Shown here in pieces: positions 38,285 through 46,553 of a stretch of DNA of 64,000 nt. The stretch's first letter is position 1, and each line of letters opens with the position of its first letter. The stretch covers positions 248,001 through 312,000 of the forward strand of contig CAVUKD010000001.1 of the NCBI GenBank assembly GCA_963741985.1, written 5' to 3'. The translations under genes were made by a program, and so were the position numbers. The notes beneath the pieces are model-generated. The model ran no database searches. It was not told where the DNA came from and saw only the letters and a list, made by a program, of their open reading frames with translations. This stretch comes from Cryomorpha sp963741985 (GTDB lineage: Bacteria; Bacteroidota; Bacteroidia; Flavobacteriales_D; Cryomorphaceae).

Positions 38285-40120
38285 ATGCCAGATATCATTC
38301 AACTTCTTCCCGATGCCGTTGCTAATCAAATTGCAGCGGGTGAAGTAGTGCAGCGACCGGCTTCGGCAGTGAAAGAAATGCTGGAGAACTCCATAGATGC
38401 CGGAGCCACCGAAATAAAACTTATCGTAAAAGACGCCGGCAAAACCCTGATTCAAGTCATCGATGATGGCTGCGGAATGAGTGATACCGATGCCCGATTG
38501 AGTTTTGAGCGGCACGCCACTTCAAAAATACGTAGTGCCGATGAACTTTTTCAAATAAAAACGAAAGGATTCAGAGGCGAGGCACTCGCTTCGATAGCAG
38601 CCATTGCGCATGTGGAATTAAAAACGCGCTTACGTGAAAATGAGCTCGGTACCCGCATCCAAATTGGTGGAAGCAAGGTTGAGAAACAAGAGCCCTGCGG
38701 AACTCCTGGAGGCACCTCCATTTCCATCAAAAATCTCTTTTTCAATACCCCAGCGCGCCGGAATTTCTTGAAATCGGATTCGGTGGAAATGCGGCACATT
38801 ATTGAAGAATTCGAACGTGTTGCACTCGCCCATCCCGATGTCGGATTTTCTGTTTATCACAATGGTGCCGAGCTTTTTAACGTAAAATCTTCTCCGCTTC
38901 GTCAACGCATTGTCAATATGTTTGGCCCACGATACAATGAGCGTCTTGTTCCTGTAAAAGAGGAAACAGCTATCGTCACGGTAAAAGGCTTTATTGGGAA
39001 ACCCGAATTTGCCAAGAAAACTCGAGGCGAACAGTATTTTTTTGTAAATAATCGCTTTATCAAAAGCAGCTACCTCAACCACGCCGTTACCTCCGCCTTC
39101 AACGAGTTGATAAGTCGCGGATCGCATCCCTCCTACTTCTTATATTTAACGGTCGATCCATCTACCATTGACGTGAACATCCATCCAACCAAAACCGAGA
39201 TTAAATTTACCGAAGAGCGATCGATTTACGCAATTATTCACTCAGCAGTGCGTAATAGTTTGGGTAAATATAATATTGCTCCAAGTCTGGATTTTGAGCA
39301 GGAAGACATTTTTAATGTAAAGCCAATGCCAAAAAATCTGGAAGTGGCACCACCCGAGACCAAAGATTATACTTTCAATCCCTTCGATTCTTCAATTACC
39401 TTGCCTACGGGCAAAAGCATGGTGGGGGCCGCGCATCCGAAGCATAAATTTCCATCGGCTTGGGAAGATTTATACGAAATAACCCAAACGGGCAGAAAAC
39501 AAGCCCCCCTTTTTGACAAAGAACAATCGGATGATGCGGAGACACAACCCTCCGGAAATCGGTCTGTATTTCAACTTCATAACCGATACATTGTTACGTC
39601 CATCAAGTCGGGATTGATCGTAATCGATCAGCAACGCGCTCACGAACGGATACTCTACGAAGAGGCGTTAAAAAATCTTGAAAATCAGGGAAGTTACAGC
39701 CAGCAACAATTGTTTCCGCAAACTGTTGAACTCTCTGCCCCCGATGCTGAGCTGATGAGCGAATTGAGTGATGATCTCAATCGCTTAGGTTTTACCATCG
39801 ATAGTTTTGGCGGAAGCGAAATAGTGGTTAACGGCATTCCGACAGATGCTGTGGATATGTCGATACAAGACTTGATTGAAGATTTTTTGGAACAATATAA
39901 AAATACGGCCAATGAAGTGCAAAGCGATACCCGCGACCGATTGGCGCGAAGTCTCGCCCGAAGTCTTTCCATAAAAGAAGGAAAAGGACTTCACCAAACC
40001 GAAATGATTGAACTCATCGACAAACTATTTGCATGCAGGCAGCCACAGGCGTCGCCATCGGGCAAACCAACCATACTTACTTTTACTACGGACGACTTGA
40101 TCTCAAAATTTAAATCTTAA
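38285..40120 (+). CDS. mutL: DNA mismatch repair protein MutL
   Basis: 611 residues. The N-terminal GHKL ATPase (about 1-330) has IAAGEVVQRPASAVKEMLENSIDAGA, DDGCGM, FERHATSKI and TKGFRGEALASIAA. The linker is Pro/Gln-rich and acidic (about 345-425), and the C-terminal dimerisation domain starts near 430. MutL couples mismatch recognition by MutS to strand excision. The endonuclease signature is altered: the DQHA motif reads DQQR (Asp448-Arg451), and the CPHGRP position near the end reads SPSGKP, although ACR is kept. The stop codon shares one base with the start of the first rhomboid gene (TAATG), indicating translational coupling. Confidence 0.96.
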   Translation: MPDIIQLLPDAVANQIAAGEVVQRPASAVKEMLENSIDAGATEIKLIVKDAGKTLIQVIDDGCGMSDTDARLSFERHATSKIRSADELFQIKTKGFRGEALASIAAIAHVELKTRLRENELGTRIQIGGSKVEKQEPCGTPGGTSISIKNLFFNTPARRNFLKSDSVEMRHIIEEFERVALAHPDVGFSVYHNGAELFNVKSSPLRQRIVNMFGPRYNERLVPVKEETAIVTVKGFIGKPEFAKKTRGEQYFFVNNRFIKSSYLNHAVTSAFNELISRGSHPSYFLYLTVDPSTIDVNIHPTKTEIKFTEERSIYAIIHSAVRNSLGKYNIAPSLDFEQEDIFNVKPMPKNLEVAPPETKDYTFNPFDSSITLPTGKSMVGAAHPKHKFPSAWEDLYEITQTGRKQAPLFDKEQSDDAETQPSGNRSVFQLHNRYIVTSIKSGLIVIDQQRAHERILYEEALKNLENQGSYSQQQLFPQTVELSAPDAELMSELSDDLNRLGFTIDSFGGSEIVVNGIPTDAVDMSIQDLIEDFLEQYKNTANEVQSDTRDRLARSLARSLSIKEGKGLHQTEMIELIDKLFACRQPQASPSGKPTILTFTTDDLISKFKS

Positions 40121-40863
40121 TGAATAATTTTCAACAGCGCGGTATCCTTGGCAATATGCCGACAATTGTCAAAAATCTTTTGATAATCAATGTGCTTTTC
40201 TTTTTGGCTTCGTTGGCTATGCCAATACTTTCCACCTATTTGGGAGCGTATTATTACGACTCGCCTCTTTTCATGCCCTGGCAAATCATCACCCACATGT
40301 TTATGCATGGTGGCTTTGCCCATATCTTCTTTAACATGTTTGCCTTGTGGCTTTTTGGCTCGGCCATTGAGCGCGTTTGGGGACCGAAAAGATTTTTGAT
40401 TTATTACCTTGTTAGCGGGCTAGGTGCTTTTTTGCTTTATCAGGCTTTTTTGGCTTTTGAAGTTCATCAGATCGTTTCACAAGTTGGCCCACAGGCCATT
40501 GACGCTGTCAAAAGCCAGGGAATGGAACTTTGGGCGAGTGGCAAGAATTATACAGATCCATCGATGAATAAACTGAACGCGCTGTATAATATTCCGATGG
40601 TTGGCGCGTCGGGAGCGGTTTTTGGATTACTACTCGCTTTTGGAATGATGTTTCCGAATACCAAGCTTATCATGCTTTTCTTCCCTGTACCGATCAAGGC
40701 GAAATACTTTGTAATCGGATATGGATTGATTGAGCTCTTCAGCGGAATAGCCAATCGTCCGGGAGATAATGTGGCGCATTTTGCGCATGTGGGCGGAATG
40801 ATATTCGGCTTCTTTTTAATAAAATACTGGCAGAAAAACCAAAACAACTACAGAGAATTCTGA
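40120..40863 (+). CDS. Rhomboid family intramembrane serine protease (first of two)
   Basis: 247 residues with six predicted membrane helices. The rhomboid features are HGGFAHIFFNMFALWLFG in helix 2, the catalytic Ser164 in GASGAVFG (helix 4) and His223 in HVGGMIFGF (helix 6), forming the Ser-His dyad that cuts membrane-spanning substrates. A long loop (about 110-155) lies between helices 3 and 4. The ATG overlaps the mutL stop by one base, and the second rhomboid gene begins 1 nt after this gene's stop codon, so all three genes should be co-translated. Substrates are unknown. Similar short bacterial rhomboids are common in the phylum. Confidence 0.95.
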   Translation: MNNFQQRGILGNMPTIVKNLLIINVLFFLASLAMPILSTYLGAYYYDSPLFMPWQIITHMFMHGGFAHIFFNMFALWLFGSAIERVWGPKRFLIYYLVSGLGAFLLYQAFLAFEVHQIVSQVGPQAIDAVKSQGMELWASGKNYTDPSMNKLNALYNIPMVGASGAVFGLLLAFGMMFPNTKLIMLFFPVPIKAKYFVIGYGLIELFSGIANRPGDNVAHFAHVGGMIFGFFLIKYWQKNQNNYREF

Positions 40864-40864
40864 T

Positions 40865-41752
40865 ATGGCCAATCTTATAGACCAGCTTAAATATTCGTAC
40901 CGCACCGGCACGATGGTAACCCGTTTACTTTTCGTAAATATTGGGATTTTTGTGGTCCTGAAACTTATTCACATTGTTGGGTTTTTCTATCAGCAGGATT
41001 TTCTCGGTTTGGTTATGCCATGGATTTCGGGCACTTCTGATTGGCACACTATGCTCTATCGCCCCTGGACGCTCATCTCGTATATGTTTGTACATGAAGG
41101 GGTAATGCACATTCTCTTCAACATGATGGTTTTCTATTTTGCCGGAAGGCTTTTTGAAAACCTGCTCAATGGGAAGCGACTCCTCGCAGTCTATTTTCTC
41201 GGTGGTATCGCAGGGTTCCTTGTTTATTTCGCTGCTTTCAACTTATTCCCTGTTTTTCGCGGTATTCACAGTATTATTTACGGGGCTTCGGCTTCGATTA
41301 TCGCGATTCTGGTAGCTATCGCAACGTATACGCCCGACCTTGAAATGCGGTTGGTACTTATCGGCAACGTAAAATTGAAGTATATCGTCATTTTCTTCGT
41401 AGCACTCGACGTTCTCTTTATTGATGGAGGAAACACTGGCGGTCGTTTGGCCCACCTTGGTGGTGCCCTTTTTGGTTTTCTGTACAGCGTAAATCTGAAA
41501 AAAGGAAACGATTGGTCCAAGGGTTTTTATGTAGTTACCGATTTCTTCAGAGATCTGGTAACACCGCGCCCGAAAATGAAAGTGGCCTCATCAACTGCGG
41601 GCTACAAAGCACAGTATTACAAAAAGGAAGACAAAGCAGATAAAGACCACGCACAGAAAATCGATGCGATACTCGATAAAATATCGCGCAGCGGCTACGA
41701 CAGCCTTACGAAATCTGAAAAGGAATACTTATTTAACGCAAGTAAGAAATAG
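40865..41752 (+). CDS. Rhomboid family intramembrane serine protease with C-terminal tail domain (second of two)
   Basis: 295 residues, six predicted membrane helices. HEGVMHILFNMMVFYFAGR lies in helix 2, the catalytic Ser142 in GASASI and His197 in HLGGALFGF. After helix 6 comes a soluble cytosolic tail of about 85 residues ending DAILDKISRSGYDSLTKSEKEYLFNASKK, the conserved small C-terminal domain (DUF6576-like, from memory) on many Bacteroidota rhomboids. It follows the first rhomboid gene after 1 nt, and its TAG stop shares its last base with the GTG start of the next gene. It is probably a paralogue with a distinct substrate range; a heteromer with the first is possible but unproven. Confidence 0.95.
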   Translation: MANLIDQLKYSYRTGTMVTRLLFVNIGIFVVLKLIHIVGFFYQQDFLGLVMPWISGTSDWHTMLYRPWTLISYMFVHEGVMHILFNMMVFYFAGRLFENLLNGKRLLAVYFLGGIAGFLVYFAAFNLFPVFRGIHSIIYGASASIIAILVAIATYTPDLEMRLVLIGNVKLKYIVIFFVALDVLFIDGGNTGGRLAHLGGALFGFLYSVNLKKGNDWSKGFYVVTDFFRDLVTPRPKMKVASSTAGYKAQYYKKEDKADKDHAQKIDAILDKISRSGYDSLTKSEKEYLFNASKK

Positions 41753-42870
41753 TGCTCAGGTGGTTGCGATCATTGAGCAAGAAGCTCCTAATATTTTTCA
41801 ATCTTCTGGCGGTTGGCGCACTTTTGCTGGCATATCTTTCCACGTATATAAGTCCTGAAAAATACGCATTCCTCGCTCTTTTCGGTATCGGGTATGGAAT
41901 TCTCGTCGCAGGCAATCTATTTTTCATTCTGCTTTGGCTACTCGTTAAAAAGCGACTGGCACTTATTTCAACCATCGCCATACTCATCGGCTTTAGTCAT
42001 TTGAATGCATATTTCAATCCTTTCCCTCATTTCGCAAAAGAGCCAGCTGAAAGTGCCAAAGAACTAAAAATTATATCATACAATGTCCGCCTTTTCGGTT
42101 GGTATGATTGGAAAAACAACAAGAAATACCGCGATTCGCTTATCGCTGGATTACAAGTTGAAGATGCGGACATCTATTGTTTTCAGGAATATTTTCACAA
42201 TACCAAAGACGGTGTTTTTGATACCCAAGAGCTGATTAAAGCTACACTCAAAACGCCGTATGTCCATAACTACTATACCAATTATGTAAACAAATACGAG
42301 AACTACGGGATAGCGACTTTCAGTAAATACCCGATTGTAAATTCAGACAAGGTCAGGTTTCGGCGCGAGGACAGCAATGTGTGTATTTTCACGGATATAA
42401 AAGTGAAAGACGACACCCTCCGTATTTACAATGGCCACGTGGCCTCCATCCGGTTTCAAAAAACAGATTACCGATTTATGGACGAAATTAAGGATGGTGA
42501 TAAAGAACTTAAACCCGTTATCAAAGATGGTTTGGGAGTTTTGGAACGGCTGAATATTGCATACAAGAAACGAGCTTTACAAGTTGGCGACATTCTTGAA
42601 GATGTGAAGTGGAGTCCATATCCGATGGTAGTTTGCGGAGATTTTAACGACACGCCGGTTTCATATAGTTATGGTTTACTTTCCGAAAATCTCGATGATT
42701 CATTTCTCGAAAGCGGCTGGGGAATCGGCAATACCTATATCGGAAAAATGCCTTCTTTTCGAATTGATTATATCTTTCACAGTCCCGAACTCAGATCAGA
42801 GAAATACCATACCCTTCCGGCAAATATTTCCGATCATCATGGGATAAGTACTACGATTTTTTGGGAGTGA
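41752..42870 (+). CDS. Membrane-anchored endonuclease/exonuclease/phosphatase (EEP) family hydrolase
   Basis: 372 residues from a GTG start that overlaps the preceding stop by one base. Three hydrophobic segments lie within residues 10-90, then the EEP fold from about 100: KIISYNVRLFGW, CFQEYF (metal-binding Glu), GHVASIRF, VVCGDFNDTP (catalytic Asp-x-Asn) and SDHHGISTTI at the end (Asp-His pair). The family hydrolyses phosphodiester or phosphomonoester bonds with Mg2+; DNA, RNA or a lipid phosphate are possible substrates. The fold's orientation after the membrane segments would place the active site outside the cytosol if three helices are real, which argues for a periplasmic substrate. Last gene of the mutL-rhomboid operon. 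Confidence 0.88.
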   Translation: MLRWLRSLSKKLLIFFNLLAVGALLLAYLSTYISPEKYAFLALFGIGYGILVAGNLFFILLWLLVKKRLALISTIAILIGFSHLNAYFNPFPHFAKEPAESAKELKIISYNVRLFGWYDWKNNKKYRDSLIAGLQVEDADIYCFQEYFHNTKDGVFDTQELIKATLKTPYVHNYYTNYVNKYENYGIATFSKYPIVNSDKVRFRREDSNVCIFTDIKVKDDTLRIYNGHVASIRFQKTDYRFMDEIKDGDKELKPVIKDGLGVLERLNIAYKKRALQVGDILEDVKWSPYPMVVCGDFNDTPVSYSYGLLSENLDDSFLESGWGIGNTYIGKMPSFRIDYIFHSPELRSEKYHTLPANISDHHGISTTIFWE

Positions 42871-42923
42871 AGAAAATTTGTTTCTATTTTAAAATCCGCA
42901 ATTTCAAAAGAAAAGCACCACAA

Positions 42924-43271
42924 TCAATCCAGATCGAGAACAACCACAACATTCTCCTTTACAATATTGACAAGATCAATCGGAAGATCTCCCATTTTTT
43001 TAATCAATCGCTTATTGTCTATGGATCGAATCTGATCAATCATTATGTCAGAATTCTGCGTAAGATTTCCAACTCCCTTCTTAAGGTGAACTCTTAGAAT
43101 GTCCGAATCTTTCTTCACGTTAGTGGTTATTGCAAGAATGACTGTAGAAGGATGTGAAATCTTATTGAGAAGATTCGTCTGAAGTACCAATACCGGCCTC
43201 ATTTTACCGGGCTCAGTACCTTTTTTTGGATTTAGGTCTGCAATCCAAATTTCAAATTGTTTAATCTTCAT
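42924..43271 (-). CDS. MazF/PemK-family toxin (probable mRNA interferase)
   Basis: 115 residues from ATG 43271; a TTG at 43286 is in frame but less likely. It opens KQFEIWIADLNPKKGTEPGKMRPVLVLQ, the MazF/PemK fold with the conserved G-x-x-RPVLV segment, and continues with TVILAITTNV and DIMIDQIRSIDNKRL, where conserved polar residues shape the active site. Family members cut single-stranded mRNA at short sequences and stop growth when freed from their antitoxin. The gene overlaps the end of the antitoxin gene by 11 nt on the same strand, the standard arrangement. It is convergent with the EEP gene, with 53 nt between the ends. Confidence 0.92.
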   Translation of the reverse strand: MKIKQFEIWIADLNPKKGTEPGKMRPVLVLQTNLLNKISHPSTVILAITTNVKKDSDILRVHLKKGVGNLTQNSDIMIDQIRSIDNKRLIKKMGDLPIDLVNIVKENVVVVLDLD

Positions 43272-43491
43272 AATCGATATCTTCAAATTCTTTAAGAACC
43301 GACATGGAATCCGCTCGAACTAAAGCAGACTCATTTCTAAGTTTATTTTCAAGAAAGACTCTTTTCTGATGCTTGTTATAAAAATCGAGGGCTTCGTTTA
43401 TATACCTGTTACGAGGCTTTTTAATACGTGACAATATTTTTTCAGTCTCGCCGAAGATTGAATCATCTATTTTTAAAGATACCGTTTTCAT
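43261..43491 (-). CDS. Ribbon-helix-helix antitoxin of the MazF pair
   Basis: 76 residues from ATG 43491. A frame starting at 43524 is rejected because a TATATTTG box at 43511-43518 lies inside it. The N-terminus KTVSLKIDDSIFGETEKILSRI followed by NRYINEALDFYNKH fits a ribbon-helix-helix DNA-binding domain (beta strand plus two helices). The acidic C-terminus (VLKEFEDIDYED) is the expected toxin-wrapping tail. It should neutralise the toxin and repress its own promoter as a dimer. The 11-nt overlap with the toxin gene supports coupled translation, with antitoxin made first. Confidence 0.87.
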   Translation of the reverse strand: MKTVSLKIDDSIFGETEKILSRIKKPRNRYINEALDFYNKHQKRVFLENKLRNESALVRADSMSVLKEFEDIDYED

Positions 43492-43510
43492 GGGTGCAAT
43501 TCTTATGGTA

Positions 43511-43518
43511 CAAATATA
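43511..43518 (-). promoter_or_regulatory. -7 promoter box of the toxin-antitoxin operon (TATATTTG)
   Basis: An exact TAnnTTTG match on the minus strand, 19 nt before the ATG at 43491. It fixes the antitoxin start downstream of 43511. The operator is probably here too, in the AT-rich stretch TATATATCAAATAAGTATATA around 43513-43533. Confidence 0.5.
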
Positions 43519-43598
43519 TATCAAATAAGTATATACTCATGCTATGTGATTAAAGATTCATTTGATTTCAATCGGCCATTTAAAAAAGAAAAAAAAAC

Positions 43599-44900
43599 TC
43601 AATTCTTCCGCTTCCCCGATCGGGTATTCTGTTTCTTGCGTTTTGAAATATTCCCTGTTTTCCGCTTGCGATCATGGAAAGCTCCTTTGAAAGTCGGATC
43701 GGCTTTGCGTTTGAAATAATCGATTTCCTTGGCCATATCCTGTTTTTCTCCCGGAAGGAAAGCTCCCACTTCAACGTCTTTGGGAAATGGGGTCTGATCA
43801 ATTTGATTGCCGATAAAATCCTCAATCTTTTGCAAATAAAAGCGCTCCAACTGATTGATGAATGATACCGCCTCTCCTTCGCGATTTATTCGGGCAGTGC
43901 GGCCGATGCGGTGCAGATAATCTTCGGGAACTTTCGGAAGCTCAAAATTTACGACATGCGACACCATATCGACATCGATTCCTCTACTGGTAACATCGGT
44001 AGTGACCAATACGCGCACGTCGCCATTTTTGAATTCATCGAGCGCGTTAATGCGCGTGTTCTGTGCTTTATTTCCATGAAGGACACGAATAGTCCCGACT
44101 TCCATTCGCTCTAAAAATTTAAAAGCACGTTCGGCAGAGTCCTTCGTTCGGCAAAAAACGATTACCCGGTTCCACGCCGGATCTTCGAGAACGTAGAGCA
44201 TAAGATTGAGCTTAGTCCGGAAGTTTATGACCGGATACCAAGACTGAGTTACTTCTTTAACTGGTTTTTGGATATCCTCGCTTTCAACACGGGTGGGATG
44301 TTCGAGAAATTCTTCTGCCAGTCGTTCCACCCTTGCGGGAAAAGTAGCTGAGAATAACAGGTTTTGCCTTTTCACCGGAATGATTTCGAGAATCTGACGC
44401 AGCTGCGCCATAAATCCCATTTCCATCATCCGATCGGCTTCATCCAAAACGAGGGTCTTGATTTGACGGGTGAAAATATGTCCGAAGCTATATAAGTCGA
44501 TAAACCGTCCAGGGGTGCTCACTATTATATCCACACCGGCTTCGAGTTCTGCTACTTGTTCTTTTTTGCCTACACCTCCGTAAAGGCACACCGTTCGCAA
44601 ATCCGTATTTACGGTAAGGGCTTTCAGAACACGCGAAATCTGAATAACCAATTCCTTAGAAGGGGCTAAAATCAATGCTCGGGCATGCATCTCCTGAGCA
44701 TATTTCACTTTCAGAACTAAAGGAAGCAAAAAAGCGAGTGTTTTTCCCGAACCCGTCTGAGCAATTCCCAACACATCCTGCCCGGCCTGAGCAGGAATTA
44801 AGGTCTTTTCCTGGATGTCGGTTGGTGATTGGAGTCCCATTTCATCAAGTGCATCGAGAAACTGCCGGGTAATGTTTGAGGACTTAAATCCGTTATTCAT
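43599..44900 (-). CDS. DEAD-box ATP-dependent RNA helicase
   Basis: 433 residues. All core motifs are visible: Q motif GLQSPTDIQEKTLIPAQ, motif I AQTGSGKT, Ia APSKELV, Ib TPGR, motif II DEAD, motif III SAT, motif IV VIVFCRT, motif V TDVTSRGIDV and motif VI HRIGRTAR. The last 40 residues are Lys/Arg-rich (KRKTGNISKRKK), a typical RNA-binding tail. It should unwind short RNA duplexes in ribosome assembly or mRNA turnover, with cold adaptation possible. Its promoter box lies 5 nt before the ATG. It reads divergently from the acyltransferase gene and ends 107 nt before the antitoxin start. Confidence 0.96.
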   Translation of the reverse strand: MNNGFKSSNITRQFLDALDEMGLQSPTDIQEKTLIPAQAGQDVLGIAQTGSGKTLAFLLPLVLKVKYAQEMHARALILAPSKELVIQISRVLKALTVNTDLRTVCLYGGVGKKEQVAELEAGVDIIVSTPGRFIDLYSFGHIFTRQIKTLVLDEADRMMEMGFMAQLRQILEIIPVKRQNLLFSATFPARVERLAEEFLEHPTRVESEDIQKPVKEVTQSWYPVINFRTKLNLMLYVLEDPAWNRVIVFCRTKDSAERAFKFLERMEVGTIRVLHGNKAQNTRINALDEFKNGDVRVLVTTDVTSRGIDVDMVSHVVNFELPKVPEDYLHRIGRTARINREGEAVSFINQLERFYLQKIEDFIGNQIDQTPFPKDVEVGAFLPGEKQDMAKEIDYFKRKADPTFKGAFHDRKRKTGNISKRKKQNTRSGKRKN

Positions 44901-44905
44901 AGCGA

Positions 44906-44913
44906 CAAAGGTA
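44906..44913 (-). promoter_or_regulatory. -7 promoter box of the DEAD-box helicase gene (TACCTTTG)
   Basis: An exact TAnnTTTG match on the minus strand only 5 nt before the ATG at 44900, implying a nearly leaderless message. Confidence 0.5.
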
Positions 44914-44975
44914 CGTTTTTAAGAAAGCGAAACGACAGATTTTGCACATGTATCTCACCTTCGGATAGAATTATG

Positions 44976-44983
44976 TACTTTCG
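44976..44983 (+). promoter_or_regulatory. Possible -7 promoter box of the acyltransferase gene (TACTTTCG)
   Basis: TACTTTCG on the plus strand, 38 nt before the ATG at 45022. It differs from TAnnTTTG at position 7 only. Confidence 0.4.
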
Positions 44984-45021
44984 CCAAGCAAAATCTGCGT
45001 CAGCTTTTGAAGCCTTCCCTC

Positions 45022-46191
45022 ATGGGTGAAAAGAATGAATTTGAAGAAATAAGACCTTACAACGACGAGGAAGTTCGCGATGTAATTAACAGACTGGTTC
45101 AGAATCAGGGATTTTACGATGTCCTGAGATTTGTGCATCCCGATTGGACGGATGAGCGGATTCGTTTGGAGGTAGCTGAGGTAAATTCTATTGCCGATTT
45201 CCAGGCAAAGATTGCCCACCCGGCGATGCGCATCCTTATCAATAGCACGGTCGATAGCCTGACTTTCAGTGGACTGGAGAATATCGAAAAAGATCATACG
45301 TATTTATTCATATCGAGTCATAGAGATATTATTCTTGATTCAGCAATTTTAAATATTGCCCTTTTCGAAAACGGATATGGCACTATTCAAACTGCCATCG
45401 GCAGTAATTTGCTCTCGAGTGACATTGTTACGGACCTGACAAAACTGAACAAAAATTTTGTTGTAAAACGAAATACCGGTGCCCGCGAATTTTATGAAAA
45501 TTCAAGGTTGCTCTCTGCATATATTGCGCACACGCTCAACGAAACGAAGAATAGCATCTGGATTGCACAGCGCGAAGGCCGCACAAAAGACGGACTCGAC
45601 AAAACTCAGCCGGGATTGCTTAAAATGCTTACCCTGGACGCTGGCGATCTGACTATTCGCGAATGTTTCAGAAAATTGAGACTCACTCCTGTAGCAATTT
45701 CTTATGAATATGATCCTTGTGATGTTCTGAAAATACCGGAATTGAAAGCCGTTTCTCGGGATGAAAAGTATGAGAAAAGTCCTGAAGAAGATTTCAATAG
45801 TATAATCACCGGCTTAACAGGCAACAAAGGACGCGTGCATTTGAGTGTGGGCACAACGATTAATAAAGAACTCGATGAATTGGCAGAATATCCTAATTTG
45901 AATGATAAGCTCCGCATTTTTGGCGATCTAATTGATCAGCAGATTTACCAAAATTTTCACCTCTGGCCTACGAATTACATGGCACTCGATCTTCTTGAAG
46001 GACGCAACTGCGCTGATAAACCGGAGTATGAGGGACAAAACCCGGAAGCTTTTGCTGCAAAGCTAAAAGAGAAACTCGCAGCCGCCGGCTTAAACAAAGA
46101 GGAAGATTATAAATGGCTGCTCACGATGTACGCCAACCCTGTAAGAAATCACGAATTAGTAACCCAAGAAGGTAAAACTTCTATTCGCTAA
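45022..46191 (+). CDS. Glycerol-phosphate/1-acylglycerol-phosphate acyltransferase family protein (PlsB/PlsC type)
   Basis: 389 residues from ATG 45022; an in-frame TTG at 45007 is less likely. After about 95 residues the acyltransferase core appears: motif I SSHRDIILDSA (His100), a KRNTGAREFYENS segment where motif II (arginine, glycerol-phosphate contact) is expected, and IAQREGRTKDGLDKTQPG where the PlsB-type EGxRSRTG motif III is expected. No signal or clear transmembrane helix, so probably peripheral at the inner membrane. It should transfer an acyl chain to a glycerol phosphate or related lipid. The His to Asp spacing in motif I is five residues (His100-Asp106), not the usual four. Confidence 0.85.
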   Translation: MGEKNEFEEIRPYNDEEVRDVINRLVQNQGFYDVLRFVHPDWTDERIRLEVAEVNSIADFQAKIAHPAMRILINSTVDSLTFSGLENIEKDHTYLFISSHRDIILDSAILNIALFENGYGTIQTAIGSNLLSSDIVTDLTKLNKNFVVKRNTGAREFYENSRLLSAYIAHTLNETKNSIWIAQREGRTKDGLDKTQPGLLKMLTLDAGDLTIRECFRKLRLTPVAISYEYDPCDVLKIPELKAVSRDEKYEKSPEEDFNSIITGLTGNKGRVHLSVGTTINKELDELAEYPNLNDKLRIFGDLIDQQIYQNFHLWPTNYMALDLLEGRNCADKPEYEGQNPEAFAAKLKEKLAAAGLNKEEDYKWLLTMYANPVRNHELVTQEGKTSIR

Positions 46192-46553
46192 AAATGCGAA
46201 GTTGGTTTTTGAACCACTTGGATTCTGTGTTTCAAAACAAATTACCAGAAGCATTTTAATTTACTAAGATTGGAAACAATTAGGCACATAGAAAAGACCT
46301 AATGCGTAATTAAAATAAAAAGTAGCAGCGGCACGATCGTTATTACATGAATACCATGGCTATTAACTGAAAATCCAATGGAAGAAATATATGAATATGA
46401 GTGAGAACGGTCGTACCTCCGGTATTTCCTGAATCGCTACCCAATTTCTATCCTCGGATTAAAATCTAGGACTAAAACAACTGCCGTGCCTCTGGCACTT
46501 CAAAATTTAAAGACTAACATTCAAACACGCTAGCACTCGAACCTAAACGGATA
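46192..46553. other. Convergent intergenic region of 362 nt
   Basis: It lies between the ends of the acyltransferase gene (plus) and an M1 peptidase gene (minus). No coding frame with family features, no tRNA and no clear terminator hairpin were seen. Confidence 0.6.
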
